DNA from: Paramyrothecium sp. XJ0827
Taxonomy: Eukaryota; Ascomycota; Sordariomycetes; Hypocreales; Stachybotryaceae
Assembly: GCA_020881915.1 (NCBI GenBank)
Contig: JAJFPB010000010.1
Location: forward strand, 2,046,001-2,110,000
Reading direction: 5' to 3'
DNA: 64,000 bases
This document shows positions 24,307 to 35,057 of the stretch, in pieces. Made by a program: the position numbers and the translations under genes. The notes beneath the pieces are model-generated. The model was not told the DNA's origin and did no database searches. It saw only the letters and a program-made list of their open reading frames with translations. The stretch's first letter is position 1. Each line of letters starts with the position of its first letter.

Positions 24307-24656
24307 TCACTTCTTGCCGCCAGAGGAGCCACCGGAGGACTTGTAAGAGCTACCATTAGGGGCAGTGTAAGTGGAACTGCCAGAGCCACTGTTGTAGTAG
24401 CTGCTGCCGTTCGGGTTCGAATAGTAGTACGAGCCGTCTCTACCAAGAGTATTAGACACCCCCAGGTTGGGCTGTATCGTGAGAGGGGACCTGCCTGTTG
24501 CTGTAATGGTACGAGTTGGAGTTGGAGGCGCTGCTCCCGTAGTCGCGAGAACAATAGTGGTTTCCCTGGGATTCTTCAGAATGGCAGCCATGAAGCCGAC
24601 ATGCCGCTCCTTACCTGGCTGTTGGTGCCGGAGCTCTTGTACTCGTAGCCAGACAT
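24307..24656 (-). CDS. Small Ser/Tyr/Asn/Gly-rich protein, 81 aa, with a GC-AG intron
   Basis: Three exons on the minus strand: 24656-24615, 24565-24495 and 24439-24307. Intron 1 (49 bp) is canonical. Intron 2 (55 bp) starts GCAGGT after AACAG, has a CTAATAC branch and ends TAG; the only nearby GT donor (24490) would break the frame. The product begins MSGYEYKSSGTNSQ, continues GNHYCSRDYGSS and ends with imperfect Tyr-Ser-Asn-Gly repeats (YYYSNPNGSSYYNSG) and a KK terminus. I remember similar short proteins in many Sordariomycetes, without assigned function. There is no signal peptide or membrane segment. Low complexity and Tyr/Asn/Gly content suggest a disordered, perhaps condensate-prone protein (inference). 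Confidence 0.75.
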
Positions 24657-25564
24657 GGCGATGAGAAATGCAATCGCGGGTGTGATGGATTTTGTGTCGA
24701 GGCGGTGTTTGGCTAGAGTGAACGGCTGTGGCCGAGAGAGGGGCAATGAAGACAAGGAAGAGAGGGTGTTGACTAGCTGAAGCTTGGGAAAGCCTAAGCT
24801 TTTAAAGCTCGTGTGAGTTTCCGAGGCTGGGAAGCTAGCATGGACATCAAGCATGTTGCTCGGCAAGATGCCGGGGCTTCCCTGTTTCCAAGGGCTGCAA
24901 GGGGTATCAAGATACCGTGATGGAAACAACATGCCTGTCCAGCACGAATGGCGACTGATTGCGGAACCAAGGCCTGAAAGCAACTGCAGGAGAATTTGGG
25001 CACCAGGAAAGGGGGACATCTCTGCCTCTCAACATGGAGGAGCTGCGAGACCAGGGCTTGCACATGCAAGTGCATCACCGGCTGGCTCAGAGGTTGGCGT
25101 CTCAGCCCGTCTCTACCAGGCCAACTTAATAGGGTCCGCACCTAAATGACCGTCCGGCTCTCCCGTGTCAACGTTTCGAGATTGGCTCGTAGCATGAGGC
25201 GATTGCAGCAAGCGCAGCACTGATTGGGGATGATACGTGGACGATGATGTTTGGCATTTGTCTACTATGCCGCCAGAGTCTGGGGCAGGCATCTGACATT
25301 TTTGCTTCTACTTGGCGATGGAGACGATGAGATCAGCAGTCAGAGATACAAGCAATATACGCAAGCCATGGTCTATTTGTATCATATCCCAACTAACCGC
25401 GGCCTAATTCACGCCAATGGCGGGATGGGATAAAACCCCGACCTTTGTTCTGGTAGACGCCAGTCATGTCCAATGGATGCCTTCGACGTCAACAAAAAAA
25501 GCGGCTTTGCGTCTGCCTCTGGTAAAGCGAAGTGCCTTGCTTGCGTCGCGTTCGCGCCCTCCTC
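24657..25564. other. Intergenic, no gene supported
   Basis: The promoter of the small SYN-rich gene lies near 24657 onward, and the 3' flank of the M64 peptidase lies toward 25564. Nothing else is recognisable. Confidence 0.6.
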
Positions 25565-27491
25565 TTAAGCGCGGGCGGGCTGGACCGACCGCTTGCCGCA
25601 CTGCTGCGTGGTGAAAGTCTCCCGGTGCTCCAGCACCCCGTTCTGGTCCACGCGGACCTGGTCCGTGGAGAACTTAACCTCGACCTCGAATTCGGGCAGC
25701 GCCTGGCTGATCAGCGCCGTGGTCTGGTTGGTCCACTCGCTCAGCGCCGTGCCGTTGGGGGCGAACCAGTTGACCTCGTAGGCCTCGTTGGCCAGGGGCT
25801 CGTCGCGGAACTGGGCCAGCGGCAGGAGGTCGAGGGTGACCTTGGTGAAGCCGTCCAGCCTCGCGGCCTGGGTGACGTTGTCGATGAGCGAGAGAGGGCG
25901 GAGGAGCGAGATCCACAGGCCCTCGATGCAGGCGCTGCAGAAGTGCGGCGAGTGCATGGTGCGCATGAGGCAGAGGTCGTTGGTTGGGCGGTAGGTGGTC
26001 ACGTTGCTGGCCGAGTAGCTGCATCGGCAGGGTCAGTAAAGAGCCGTCTCCTGGGGCAGTTCATTGACTTACGTAGGGAAGATGCCGTGGTACGCCGGCT
26101 CGAAGGTGAATCTGCACACCGGTTAGCTTTGTGCCCAAGAAGACAGGCTTGCCTGACGGGACACCCACTCGTTGTTGTCTTCGCCATACTCGACAATCTG
26201 GAGGTTGCAAAGCTGGGCGGTGCCCTGGATCTCGTCGTTCAGAAGCGTGAACTTCAACTCGTGGGCGCCGGGGGACAGAGCACTGTCAAACTTCATGCTG
26301 TAGATCCACCGGTCCAGGCCAACCACGGGGTTGACCTCGAAGCCGACGTCTTTGCCGTCAACCTCAATCCGCAGGTCGGAGCTCTTCGTCACGCCGCTGA
26401 TGCTGAACTGAAACAGGTAGCTATCGTAGGTGCCTGCCGAGCTGAAGGTGCGGCTCCAGGCTCGCGTGGTGTTCAGCAGGGTCCAAGGGTACGCCTGGAT
26501 AGGCATGTTGGACCGCTGGACCTTGGGCTCCACGGACGGGTTGGTGTACCATTGGCTCCAGGGGACGGTGCTCGGCGTCCTGGCCGAGTTGACGCCGCGG
26601 TAGACGGAACCTCCGTCGTACTCCTCGCCGACGCCGATGATGGAGTGACCGAGCTCGTGGCGGAGCACGGCAGGGCCGTTGGCCTCAGATGAGGTAACAA
26701 CGCTTTGAGATGCTTCAGTACGGAAATGGTATGGGGTTGGAAAGGGGTTGTGCTGCTCTTTCAACTTACGTGAAGGTGCCACCAAGTCCTCCATAGTAGG
26801 GGTCGTTTCCAAGGAGGATGGGATAGTCGCATGCGTCTGTCGATTGGCAAGCAGCGCGTGCCACCTCGGGCTTCTGGTAGTAGACGCCGCGCAGCTCGGT
26901 GCCGTCACGGTACAATCCATAGGTGGTGCTGTACGAGTCAGTGACTTGCAACATGAATGGGCCACAGCCAACTTACTTCTTGGGTCGGCCACCGACTCCG
27001 ATGCCACTCTGTGGAAACGTCAGTCCTTGGTCCCGCGCACGCGACGCTCTGCATCACCTACCTCGGCACTGGGCGTGAAGCCGGCCCACCAGTTGATCAC
27101 AGGGAGCACATCGGAAAACGTCTGCCCGTCCGTGAGGTTGGTCGCCATGAACAGGGCATCTGCGAAGAACTTGTCCTTCTCGGCCTCGGTGTCTACGCGC
27201 AGGCGACGAACAGTGGTCAGCGCACGTCGTCTTCCATGACTGCTTACCACCAGAATCGAAAGACTTACATCCGTCGCCGAAGAAGATCAGGTCAACACGG
27301 TTGCTGGACGGGCCGCTCACGATGAGAGGCCGGATCTCCAGTTCAGGCGGAGCCACGCTCTCGGCCACCCTCATGAAGGGGACGCCGTCGACATCGTGAT
27401 CGGCAAATTCACCCTCCCATTGATGCTCGCAGAACTGACCCAGGGCCAGGTGAGCCGCGCCGGCCAGGACCAGCAGGTTCTCGATATGCAT
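25565..27491 (-). CDS. Secreted M64-family metallopeptidase, 525 aa
   Basis: Seven exons, minus strand: 27491-27269, 27192-27062, 27008-26977, 26928-26770, 26702-26163, 26111-26073 and 26018-25565. Residues 1-19 form a signal peptide (cleavage near ALG/Q). DLIFFGDGYTEAEKDKF and the zinc motif HELGH (residues 197-201) within RHELGHSIIGVGEEYDGG mark family M64 (IgA peptidase M64, Pfam PF09471, from memory). The two His and the Glu are present. The C-terminal part has FPTYSASN and TYRPTNDLCLMR followed by paired Cys, as in fungal homologues. It probably acts outside the cell on proteins; substrate unknown. Intron 5 (26162-26112) needs an unusual GTCCCG donor to keep frame; its branch GCTAAC and acceptor are good. 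The other introns are canonical. Confidence 0.85.
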
Positions 27492-29375
27492 GATGATTTC
27501 AAGGCGCTGATGAGGAAAAAGCCACACCGACTTGGCAGCAGCACTTGGTCTTGGGGCGAGCGAGGGCAAGCAGTTCAACCACGGTTTTTTATTTATACCG
27601 AGACAATCTATTTGCCAAGCCCAATCGAGCTCATCGCTTCTCCTCTTTGCGGCAAATTCTACGCTACCTTCCTATCGAGACTGAAACCTTCCAGATGCGT
27701 GCAAGATGCGACCTTGGCAGATAGTATTGGCTAACAAAAGGTCCCCCCCCGGGCCTGTTGATCCTTCGGGGGTGAAAGATGGGGAAAAAAGATAACGTCG
27801 CATTGCTTCCGGACGAAACGTAATCCCGGCCTGCGATTTCGCCAAACAAAAAACCTCGGACTTGCAACGAGCACTAGACTGACTATATGACGGGGCGCAT
27901 ATAACGTGCGGGCCGGGGTTCGCTGCAGTGTCACTTGCCACTGCGCGTTACGATATCGGCATTCTTGTCGCGCCGGACGGGACGGATACACGATTTGCTG
28001 CAACGAGCGGAATAGACTCATTGCTGCCCTGCCCTTTGCCGTTGAGCTAAACAACTTTAATTCAGAGGCTAACAACAACCCCCGTCCCGTTTCGTTTCGT
28101 TTTCGCAACAGCAGGCATCCTGGTGCCGGTATGCCAGTCCCACAATAAAAGACGACTCCGCATGGAAAGGATCGCCCTATGACATCCAACCAAGCACTCG
28201 GCCGTGGCAAGGGGAGCAAGACGTCTGCGGATACCTTCGGTTACCTCCCTTGCATCGAGCTAGTTTCCACAAGGACCAAAGCGGCACAGCTCCATTCTTC
28301 CTTGTGGACCGTTCCTCGACTGAACAATCTGGCCACCGCTCGCAGCTTGGAAAAGCCCCAAGAGTTGAGGAAACTGAGTGGGTGGTACAGCACAGGTTGC
28401 GACTGTGCACCGATTGGGAGAATACAGAGTTGGATATCAATTGAGGCTTGCTTCCTCTCTGTACACATCAGGCCTATATAGCGTGCTTCTTGCAGCACTT
28501 GGATTTTCTGTCGGCCCATCAAGCTGGCACTTCTATTAAGAATTTTTGTGAGATCTTAGGAGCCCCGGGAAACGGATTGTCGCGCTTGTAGAACAGGCAG
28601 AGAGAACTAACACAACTAATCAAGTGTGGTCTCTTTGTGCCAGCAAGGCACTGTCATTGTGCTGGCCCGACAAGTTGAATCATGTGAAAAAGCAAAGAGG
28701 TTGAAATGACCAACAATCAGCCATCAACTCTGATTTCAGTGCACCTTGCGCAACGACTTAAAAGAGGCTTTCACAATGATTTCTTGCGTCACATTTTTAC
28801 CCGCTGATGGCAATTGAAGAGTGTCCCGCCTGCATAAACCAGGCCTCAAAGACGGAAAACGGCGTCTGCTTGATAGTCAGATCTTCCGGGCACTCTTCTC
28901 TCCCTCTCGCCGTGCGGTTCGATATACAGTCGTCCTTAGACTGCCAGAGTGCGCACGGTGATGTCGTCGTGAAGCTACCGGTACCCTGCGGTGGATGACC
29001 CAACCTTGCGCAACTGTGGCCAGCTATTGCTGCATATTTTCGAGGTGCGCTGGTCCAATCAGGAACCCATTCTAGGCCGTGTCTAGGCCCTGTTCTGGAA
29101 GGAATCCAACTGGGTAGTCCGCCCAACTACGGTAACCGTTATGTCTACCGTTACCGCAGTTTCTCAGGGATGTGGCCGTTTCGTGCAGGCTGAGGAACCC
29201 TTAAATAATAGCACGGACAAGAGTACAGTGACATAGTGCACATCCTGTGCCTTCTTCGGCGAGACACAGGTTTTCAACTTTTCCCCCTCCAGACCCAGAG
29301 TACAATCGGTAGGATCTAGATCCTCCGGAGTACTGCACCAGGATATACTCACCCTCAAACCCTTGTTACTTCGCC
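27492..29375. other. Intergenic, no gene supported
   Basis: The promoter of the M64 gene lies at the left edge. Several 60-110-codon frames (28179-28481 plus, 28797-29126 minus) lack start context, domains or splice structure. Confidence 0.5.
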
Positions 29376-29916
29376 ATGAGCCAAATCTTCGTTTTGCTAC
29401 GCTCTTCCCAAGGTCAAGTAAGCCCCCATCTCGTGCCGTTTCCGTCGACGGTCAATCGTGCACAGCTCGTGGACCAGCTGCGGAAGCTCTGGGAAGAGTC
29501 ACAAACAAGAGAAACTCGTCTCTTAAACCGCATTATGCTACGCTATCCCGTCATCTCCATCGTCGAGAACTCTCCACTGAATCAGGTACGTTTGTAGCCC
29601 TGGGAAACCCGATTGTGCTTGCTTTACTAAAGGCTGTCTACACAAGTGTGACTACCCTGAATCCGAAACTCCTCGTTATCGAAAGGTGGATAATAGTTTT
29701 CCGAATCTTCGAGACCTCCTGCCTCCGACCAGGCTTGCCAGGTTGACTTTGGAAAATCTGTGGGACATACGCAATTTCTGTCAAGCCCAGGACGATTTGC
29801 CAGCCTCGGTGGCCCTGCTGGTTGAGTGGAAAAGGAACGACACCGCTGCCACTGTTCTAAGATACTCGACAATGGTTGCCTCCCTTGCCGTTCATGTTGC
29901 GACTGTGTTTGCTTGA
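29376..29916 (+). CDS. Hypothetical two-exon gene, 159 aa (possible remnant)
   Basis: ATG 29376 (GCCATGA) opens 70 codons to CAG at 29585. A plausible intron (29586-29646, donor GTACGT, branch TACTAAA, acceptor AAG) joins in phase to 90 further codons ending TGA at 29914-29916. The join keeps frame, and both exons read as protein: exon 1 has QLVDQLRKLWEESQTRETRL, exon 2 has LARLTLENLWDIRNFCQAQ. The C-terminus is mildly hydrophobic. I do not recognise the family. It could be a fragment of a larger decayed gene. Confidence 0.35.
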
Positions 29917-30411
29917 CTGGCTCCGCTTATACTTGAGACTAGAGAAACATAGAAAAGTTAGGGGACCACGAGTTTGTGTAACTATCCCAGGTAGCAAGGC
30001 CTTTAATCTCCCCTACAATCATCTCTGGTCATTATGGTTGTGCAGCTTACTTGGTTGCTGAAGTACCTACTCAAGAACTGCCATTGGCATTGCTATCTTT
30101 TCCTGTGCCTCTACAGTTCGGGGAGGTAACCCAAATAGCAGCTCAAATGAATATCCTGGAATTTGTCAGAGCATCACGCAATTACTCTGTCCATCTAGAA
30201 GGGGTGGGTTTCCACTCAAATTGCGACCTCACGCACCAGACTCACAGAGTTGAGGGCGTCACCATCAATTGTGCAAAGCCGTCGAGGCACAGCAACGCCA
30301 GAACATGCATGAAGCTATGCCACTAATGGTATGGAAAAGATCAATACTAGACCAAAAAGCAAGCAGCTCAACATTCCAGAGAAAAAAGTGCTGAGGACCC
30401 AACAAAAATGC

Positions 30412-30416
30412 AAAAA
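30412..30416 (-). terminator. Pol III T-run of 5S copy 1
   Basis: Five T on the minus strand directly follow the 5S 3' end, the usual RNA polymerase III stop. Confidence 0.75.
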
Positions 30417-30534
30417 CATACAACAGCCGGTGTTCGCTGGTCGTCACCGACCCAACTACTAATCTGCCGCTTACTTGCTTAATTAAGGGAGAGCGGACGG
30501 GATCCCATGTTTTCAAGCAGCTATGGTCGTATGT
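30416..30534 (-). rRNA. 5S ribosomal RNA, copy 1
   Basis: On the minus strand the gene starts ACATACGACCATAG and ends GTTGTATGT, 119 nt. It contains the near-universal fungal GGGATCCCGTCCGCTCTCCC and GTTGGGTCGGTGACGACCAG segments. The ends pair as helix I (CATACGAC with GTTGTATG), and GCTGCTTG pairs with CAAG...GCGGC in helix II. A TATA-like element lies upstream and a T-run follows. Dispersed single 5S genes are the rule in Pezizomycotina. Confidence 0.93.
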
Positions 30535-30559
30535 ATTAGTTACCAAGATTAGATCATGC

Positions 30560-30565
30560 TATATA
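30560..30565 (-). promoter_or_regulatory. TATA-like element of 5S copy 1
   Basis: TATATA lies 26-31 bases before the first transcribed base, the position of the upstream element of Neurospora 5S genes. Confidence 0.6.
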
Positions 30566-31445
30566 GTACAATTACTGACTGAGTTACTGCAGCATTTCTT
30601 GATCACAACCTATTCCTCGAAGTGCAATTACATTCGAGCAATGGTGGCTCACCAAGAAACACGAAATTTTCTCATCTCCCCAAAAAGTCGGATATTATGA
30701 AAATAGTTGGTTGAAATATTCACTTATGTTTATGTCGTCTTCCCAATGGCTATCAGATCGAAAATTGAAGAATTTGTTTTTTGGCCGAGACCCAATTCCA
30801 TCAATTTGCAAAGGATGTGTTGCGCGAGTTTGTGGAGCCAATCACGTCCAAGTAGTCCGCTTCGAACCAACTACTATTCACTATCTAACATCGACAACCT
30901 AATATCACTATTCCGTCGATTTCAAAAGCCGAGTCAAATTTCAATTGTCAATCGTGTGGTCTGCATTGAATTTTAGCGTAATGAACCCTGTGGGCCTCGA
31001 ACCCATCGTGACGGGGATTGGCGTAGGGCTCCCTCCCTCCTGGCGGAGGGCTTGAATGCAATATCTGCAGAATGGTGGGTAAGGCGGTAGCCCTTCTTTG
31101 AGTCTTCTGTGCACAAAGAAGTCAAACACTAGTACTCGATCCTGCAACACGTGTACCAATATAACGTACTAGCCCTTTTTTCTTTTCTTCATCGAGGAAC
31201 ATTTAGAGGCAAGAGGCAATTTCTTGAACCATTGCTGCTCTGGGTTTGTGCACAGCTGAATGTCTTGAACGCCACATGAGGTCAATATTACACTGCTGCT
31301 TACTATTTCTAAGTGATTTTTCGAGTCTATAGTTTATCCAATCATAGCTTTCATAACTTTTTCAGCACTCTAAAAACAAACAAGATGTCCTCGTCGCCGT
31401 GATGACGACTGCGTGGCCCGTACTCTTCTTATCAAAGCGCGTGGA
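30566..31445. other. Intergenic, no gene supported
   Basis: AT-rich spacer between 5S copy 1 and the 3' end of ADE4. A GGTTCGAGGCCC stretch on the minus strand near 30990 resembles a tRNA T-arm, but no tRNA body can be folded around it. Confidence 0.5.
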
Positions 31446-34269
31446 TTAACGCTCATGGTTTGGAAATTCGCTTGCAAAGTTATGTATGCTAAGAAAAGCG
31501 AGGTGTCAGCAAGACGTACAGCACAAGGCAGGAGAGAACAAACCTGATATCTTCCCGATACTCTGGGCCGGAACCTTCCACAGGTCCACTGTTTGTTACC
31601 ACCACCGAGCTCTCTGATGATTCTTCTGGGCCCACTGTTGTCAAGCCGGCTACACCAGCTTTGCGCTTCTTCTTTTGTTGTTGCAAAGCGCTGAGATGCT
31701 CAAAGTAGCCCTCTGGCACGCCGGTCACGTACTCGCCGTTGAACACGCCAACCTCAAAATCCTCCACTTTGCTGTCTTTTCCAGCTGCATTCCTGCACGC
31801 AGCCTTCAAGCCTTCCAGAGAAAGGTACACGAGGTGGTCTGCCTGAATGTACTTGGCAATTTCTTCTGTCGTCCGGCCGTGGGCAGCAAGTTCTAAAACA
31901 AGTCAGCTTAAGGAAGTCAGAATGCCGAGCAAGGAGCAATGATAACCCACCCGCAGGATCCGCCAGGTCAATGCCATACTACCAACTTATTAGCCTCACA
32001 ATTACGCATGTTGCATAGTTTCTGCTCACAATATGCTGTTTCGTAATCTCTGGCGAGCAGCTCGCGAAGATGACCTTTTTGGCTTTGCATTCTCGAACCA
32101 TTTGCACCTATACGTTGAAACTGATGTTAGAATTTCCCAGACTCAATCAAACCAAAGTAAACACGGTTATCGTACAATTTCGCGAGAAGTAGTGCTGGAG
32201 GACACAGTTAGCGATCCCCACTTTCCAACGGCAACATATGGGAAATACGAACCCTCGGACAAGACTGTCATCGACGATCAGGACATTGCGTCCTTCAAAC
32301 TCGCATTCGATGGGCGAGAGCTTTCGGCGGACACTCTTTTTGCGCAGTCCCTGGTTGGGAACTAGGTACAAAGGATAGTTAGTTGGCTAATGCTCGGATG
32401 GTGATTGAAACGATTGAGTAGGTTAATAGAGCACGACTCACGAATGAATGTCCGGAATACGTATCTGTTGTGTACTGTTAGCTTCAAATACCCAAGCACA
32501 TATGGTGGATGTGTGGAAGAAGATTGGACGATGAACAAGGTGCCGAAGCCTCTTACTCAGGAAGTCCCGGTACAGGGCCTGCGGTCCGAGTTCTTGCAGT
32601 TAGGATGATTGCGTGCACATACCGATTCTTGACAAACGCGTTCGAATAGGGCTTGTTGAGTTGCTCAGCTAACACGGCGGCCGAAGTGTTGCTGGTCTGT
32701 TGTACGCGGTTTGTCTCATTAGCCAATCTTTCGTTAGAGGCCGGAAATCAAATATACCTCAGGAACCGGAACAACTAAAACAATTCTTGTCAGCTCACTC
32801 TTGGGATTGCGACATCATTCATGAAGTATGACTCACCGACATCAATCTCGTCAATCACCTTATCACCCAGTGCTTCCCTCATTCTCTTTGCCAACTCGAT
32901 TCCCATGTTCTGCCGGCTGCGGTAAACGGAAATACCATCCATGACCGTGTCGGGCCTTGCGAAGTAAACGTATTCAAACCTGCGAACGGAGATTAGCCCT
33001 AAGGTAGGTGTCGTCTCGCCAACAAAAAGCACCTACACGTCCGGGCTGTATGTGCGCTGCTCGGCGACTTGGCAGAAGATGGGATCATGCCCCTTCTGGA
33101 TGAAGACGGCCTCGCCCGGCTTGATGTCGCGAATGTTGTCAAAGCCTAGCTGCTTCAGAGCAATAGATTCAGAGGCCATAAAGTAATCGGTAGCTCCCGC
33201 TAATGTAAGAGAAGGGCGAGATCCCATGCAAAGGGGTCGGATGCCATTCGCATCACTTTCCACCAGTTAGATGGAATTGCGCTATCAGCATCGTGGTGGC
33301 TCACCGAAATCCAAGAATACCAAAACCAGCAACCATTGCAGTGCAAGCAAACGCTCCCTGGCACTTTTCGTATACAGCTCGGAGAGCAGTGAAGATGTCT
33401 TCAGAGTTTGCTCGAGACTTATTAAGCTCACCAAGTGCATGAGCCCATATGTTCAGCCTAGAGGGCAGGTCAGAAGGTGCATGAATGACTTGGCAGTGAC
33501 ACGCATCTCACAGAAGTTCGGAGTCGGAGTCGGAATTGACATGTCTGCGGGCTTTGACATCAAGGAACTCGCGGAGTTCCTCGGTATTGACGAGATTTCC
33601 GTTCACACTCATGCAGAGGCCAAAAGGGGTGTTCACTTCGAAGGTCAGCTGCATTACTCAACAGCAGGTTTCGTTCCGGGAGGTTACCGTAAAAGGGCTG
33701 CGCCTCAGATCTAAATCGTCCAACACGGTCAGCAAAACGCCAGGCTCATAATAACGCTGTGATGTTACATACGCCGAGGAGGTTCCAGCAGTAGGGTATC
33801 TCAAGTGGCCAATGCCCAGGTTTCCAGGCAATTGTTGAAGGCGGGCGCCGTCACTCATGACCCTGCACGGTACGTTTGTTAGCTGCAGGTTCGGTTGTCG
33901 TTGCGAAGGTGGGTTACGCGCTTCGATACAAGGCCGTTTCCCTTGGCTTGGTATACTCGTCCGCCTTGGGACACGGAGATGCCGGCCGCATCTTGACCAC
34001 GCTGCACGGCTGGTTAGCGGCAAGAATTACCAGAAGAGATTGTAACACCAACATGTTGGAGATAGTACAAGGACTCATGGCTATTGCGAAGATTGGTTAG
34101 GCAAATTTCCGTTTCTGCGTCGTACCAGGCCTAAACTAACATGTCTATGGCGGCGGTGGTGGCCTTCGGATCGCCGAGCTGTATCGAGAAGTCTTGGTCA
34201 GAAACAGTGTCCGAGCCGGAGTCGGGGGAGCGCAGAGGGACGAACGAGAAGAGCGGCAACACCACACAT
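31446..34269 (-). CDS. ADE4: Amidophosphoribosyltransferase (PRPP amidotransferase), 553 aa, 19 exons
   Basis: It catalyses the first committed step of purine synthesis: glutamine plus PRPP to phosphoribosylamine. Exons (minus strand): 34269-34246, 34178-34141, 34080-34053, 34001-33922, 33862-33773, 33710-33688, 33635-33512, 33457-33305, 33255-33037, 32979-32837, 32774-32758, 32696-32623, 32464-32442, 32361-32253, 32194-32176, 32107-32030, 31978-31951, 31892-31544, 31488-31446. Joined, they give one frame with the start MCG (catalytic Cys2 of the glutaminase domain), [55 protein letters not shown] (PRPP loop, residues 370-382) and [17 protein letters not shown]. Eighteen introns is far more than I expect for this gene in a Sordariomycete. 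Several donors are weak (GTTCGT, GTTGGT, GTTTGT). Intron 4 is in frame only with a GC donor at 33921, and a canonical reading would shift frame or need a 35-bp intron. The conserved exons argue for a working gene; intron 4 is the doubt. Confidence 0.85.
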
Positions 34270-34909
34270 TGTAGCTACGGTCGATGTCGCGGCTAGTATG
34301 GGCGAGTCGGGAGCGGACGGTATTGTTCTGCCGGTCAATCGAGTTGGTCGCGCATGGGGATGCAAATTTGACAAAATTCCTATCGGGTTCCTGCGGCCAA
34401 ACAACTTTTTGATCCGCCGGCCGATGGCGGGGTTCGGGTTTGCGGGGTGAACAGTTATCGATAATGGAAAAAATGCTGCTGGTCATCCCGCTAAATGGCC
34501 CTGCGCTAGGTCGGCGCTAGCGGCCTATTGATTACCACGTTCCCGCCAATTTCGGGTCGAGATTTTCTTGGGAAACGTGGTGGCCAGGCCGAGAGCCGAA
34601 CTTACCGTTATACCAGGCCCAAGTGATGGCCTTTCTTGTCGAAATGAAAGATATGGCTTAGATACATGCAACAGTATGCAAACATGAAAGGGGAGTAAAA
34701 TGCCCTTATGATTGATCGCTGCATAGGCCTGGCTGTTATGCGATACACGCAATGGCTTCATTAATTGTCAGTTGGACAAGACCTTGAGAGTAAGGACTTG
34801 CGCACTTGCAGTGCCAACCCCTCCCTCATGAACATTTTCAGAGCTTCCCAAAGAGGGCAAAAAAAGAATCGCGGATACCTTTCCTGCCAATGTTATGCAC
34901 TGGCAAAAA
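34270..34909. other. ADE4 promoter region
   Basis: 640 bp between the ADE4 start and 5S copy 2. No coding evidence; presumably the ADE4 promoter and leader. Confidence 0.5.
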
Positions 34910-34910
34910 A
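34905..34910 (-). terminator. Pol III T-run of 5S copy 2
   Basis: Six T on the minus strand immediately after the 5S sequence. Confidence 0.75.
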
Positions 34911-35028
34911 CATGCAACAGCCGGTGTTCGCTGGTCGTCACCGACCCAACTACTAATCTGCCGCTTACTTGCTTAATTAAGGGAGAGCGGACGGGATCCC
35001 ATGTTTTCAAGCAGCTATGGTCGCATGT
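34910..35028 (-). rRNA. 5S ribosomal RNA, copy 2
   Basis: 119 nt and nearly identical to copy 1, but with ACATGCGACC at the 5' end and GTTGCATG at the 3' end. The A-U pair of helix I found in the other copies is a G-C pair here, with both partners changed together. Flanks are unrelated to those of copy 1, so this is not a recent segmental duplication. TATA-like and T-run elements are present. Confidence 0.93.
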
Positions 35029-35052
35029 ACCAGAAAGTGAAGCAATTCAGAC

Positions 35053-35057
35053 TATAT
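35053..35057 (-). promoter_or_regulatory. TATA-like element of 5S copy 2
   Basis: ATATA on the minus strand, 25-29 bases before the 5S start. Confidence 0.55.

Noticed and set aside
25532..26692. 386-codon plus-strand frame over the M64 gene
   Set aside because: It runs antisense across three introns of a well-supported peptidase and its sequence is the complement of conserved exons.
30960..31040. Possible tRNA on the minus strand (GGTTCGAGGCCC)
   Set aside because: The T-arm-like motif is present, but no acceptor, D-arm or anticodon arm can be formed around it.
33882..33917. A canonical 35-bp intron in ADE4
   Set aside because: Shorter than any other intron in the window, lacks room for a branch site, and adds non-homologous residues.
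30416..35028. Segmental duplication flanking ADE4 (5S copies 1 and 2 as direct repeats)
   Set aside because: Similarity stops at the 5S ends; flanks are unrelated, so these are separate 5S genes, not ends of a duplicated or mobile segment.
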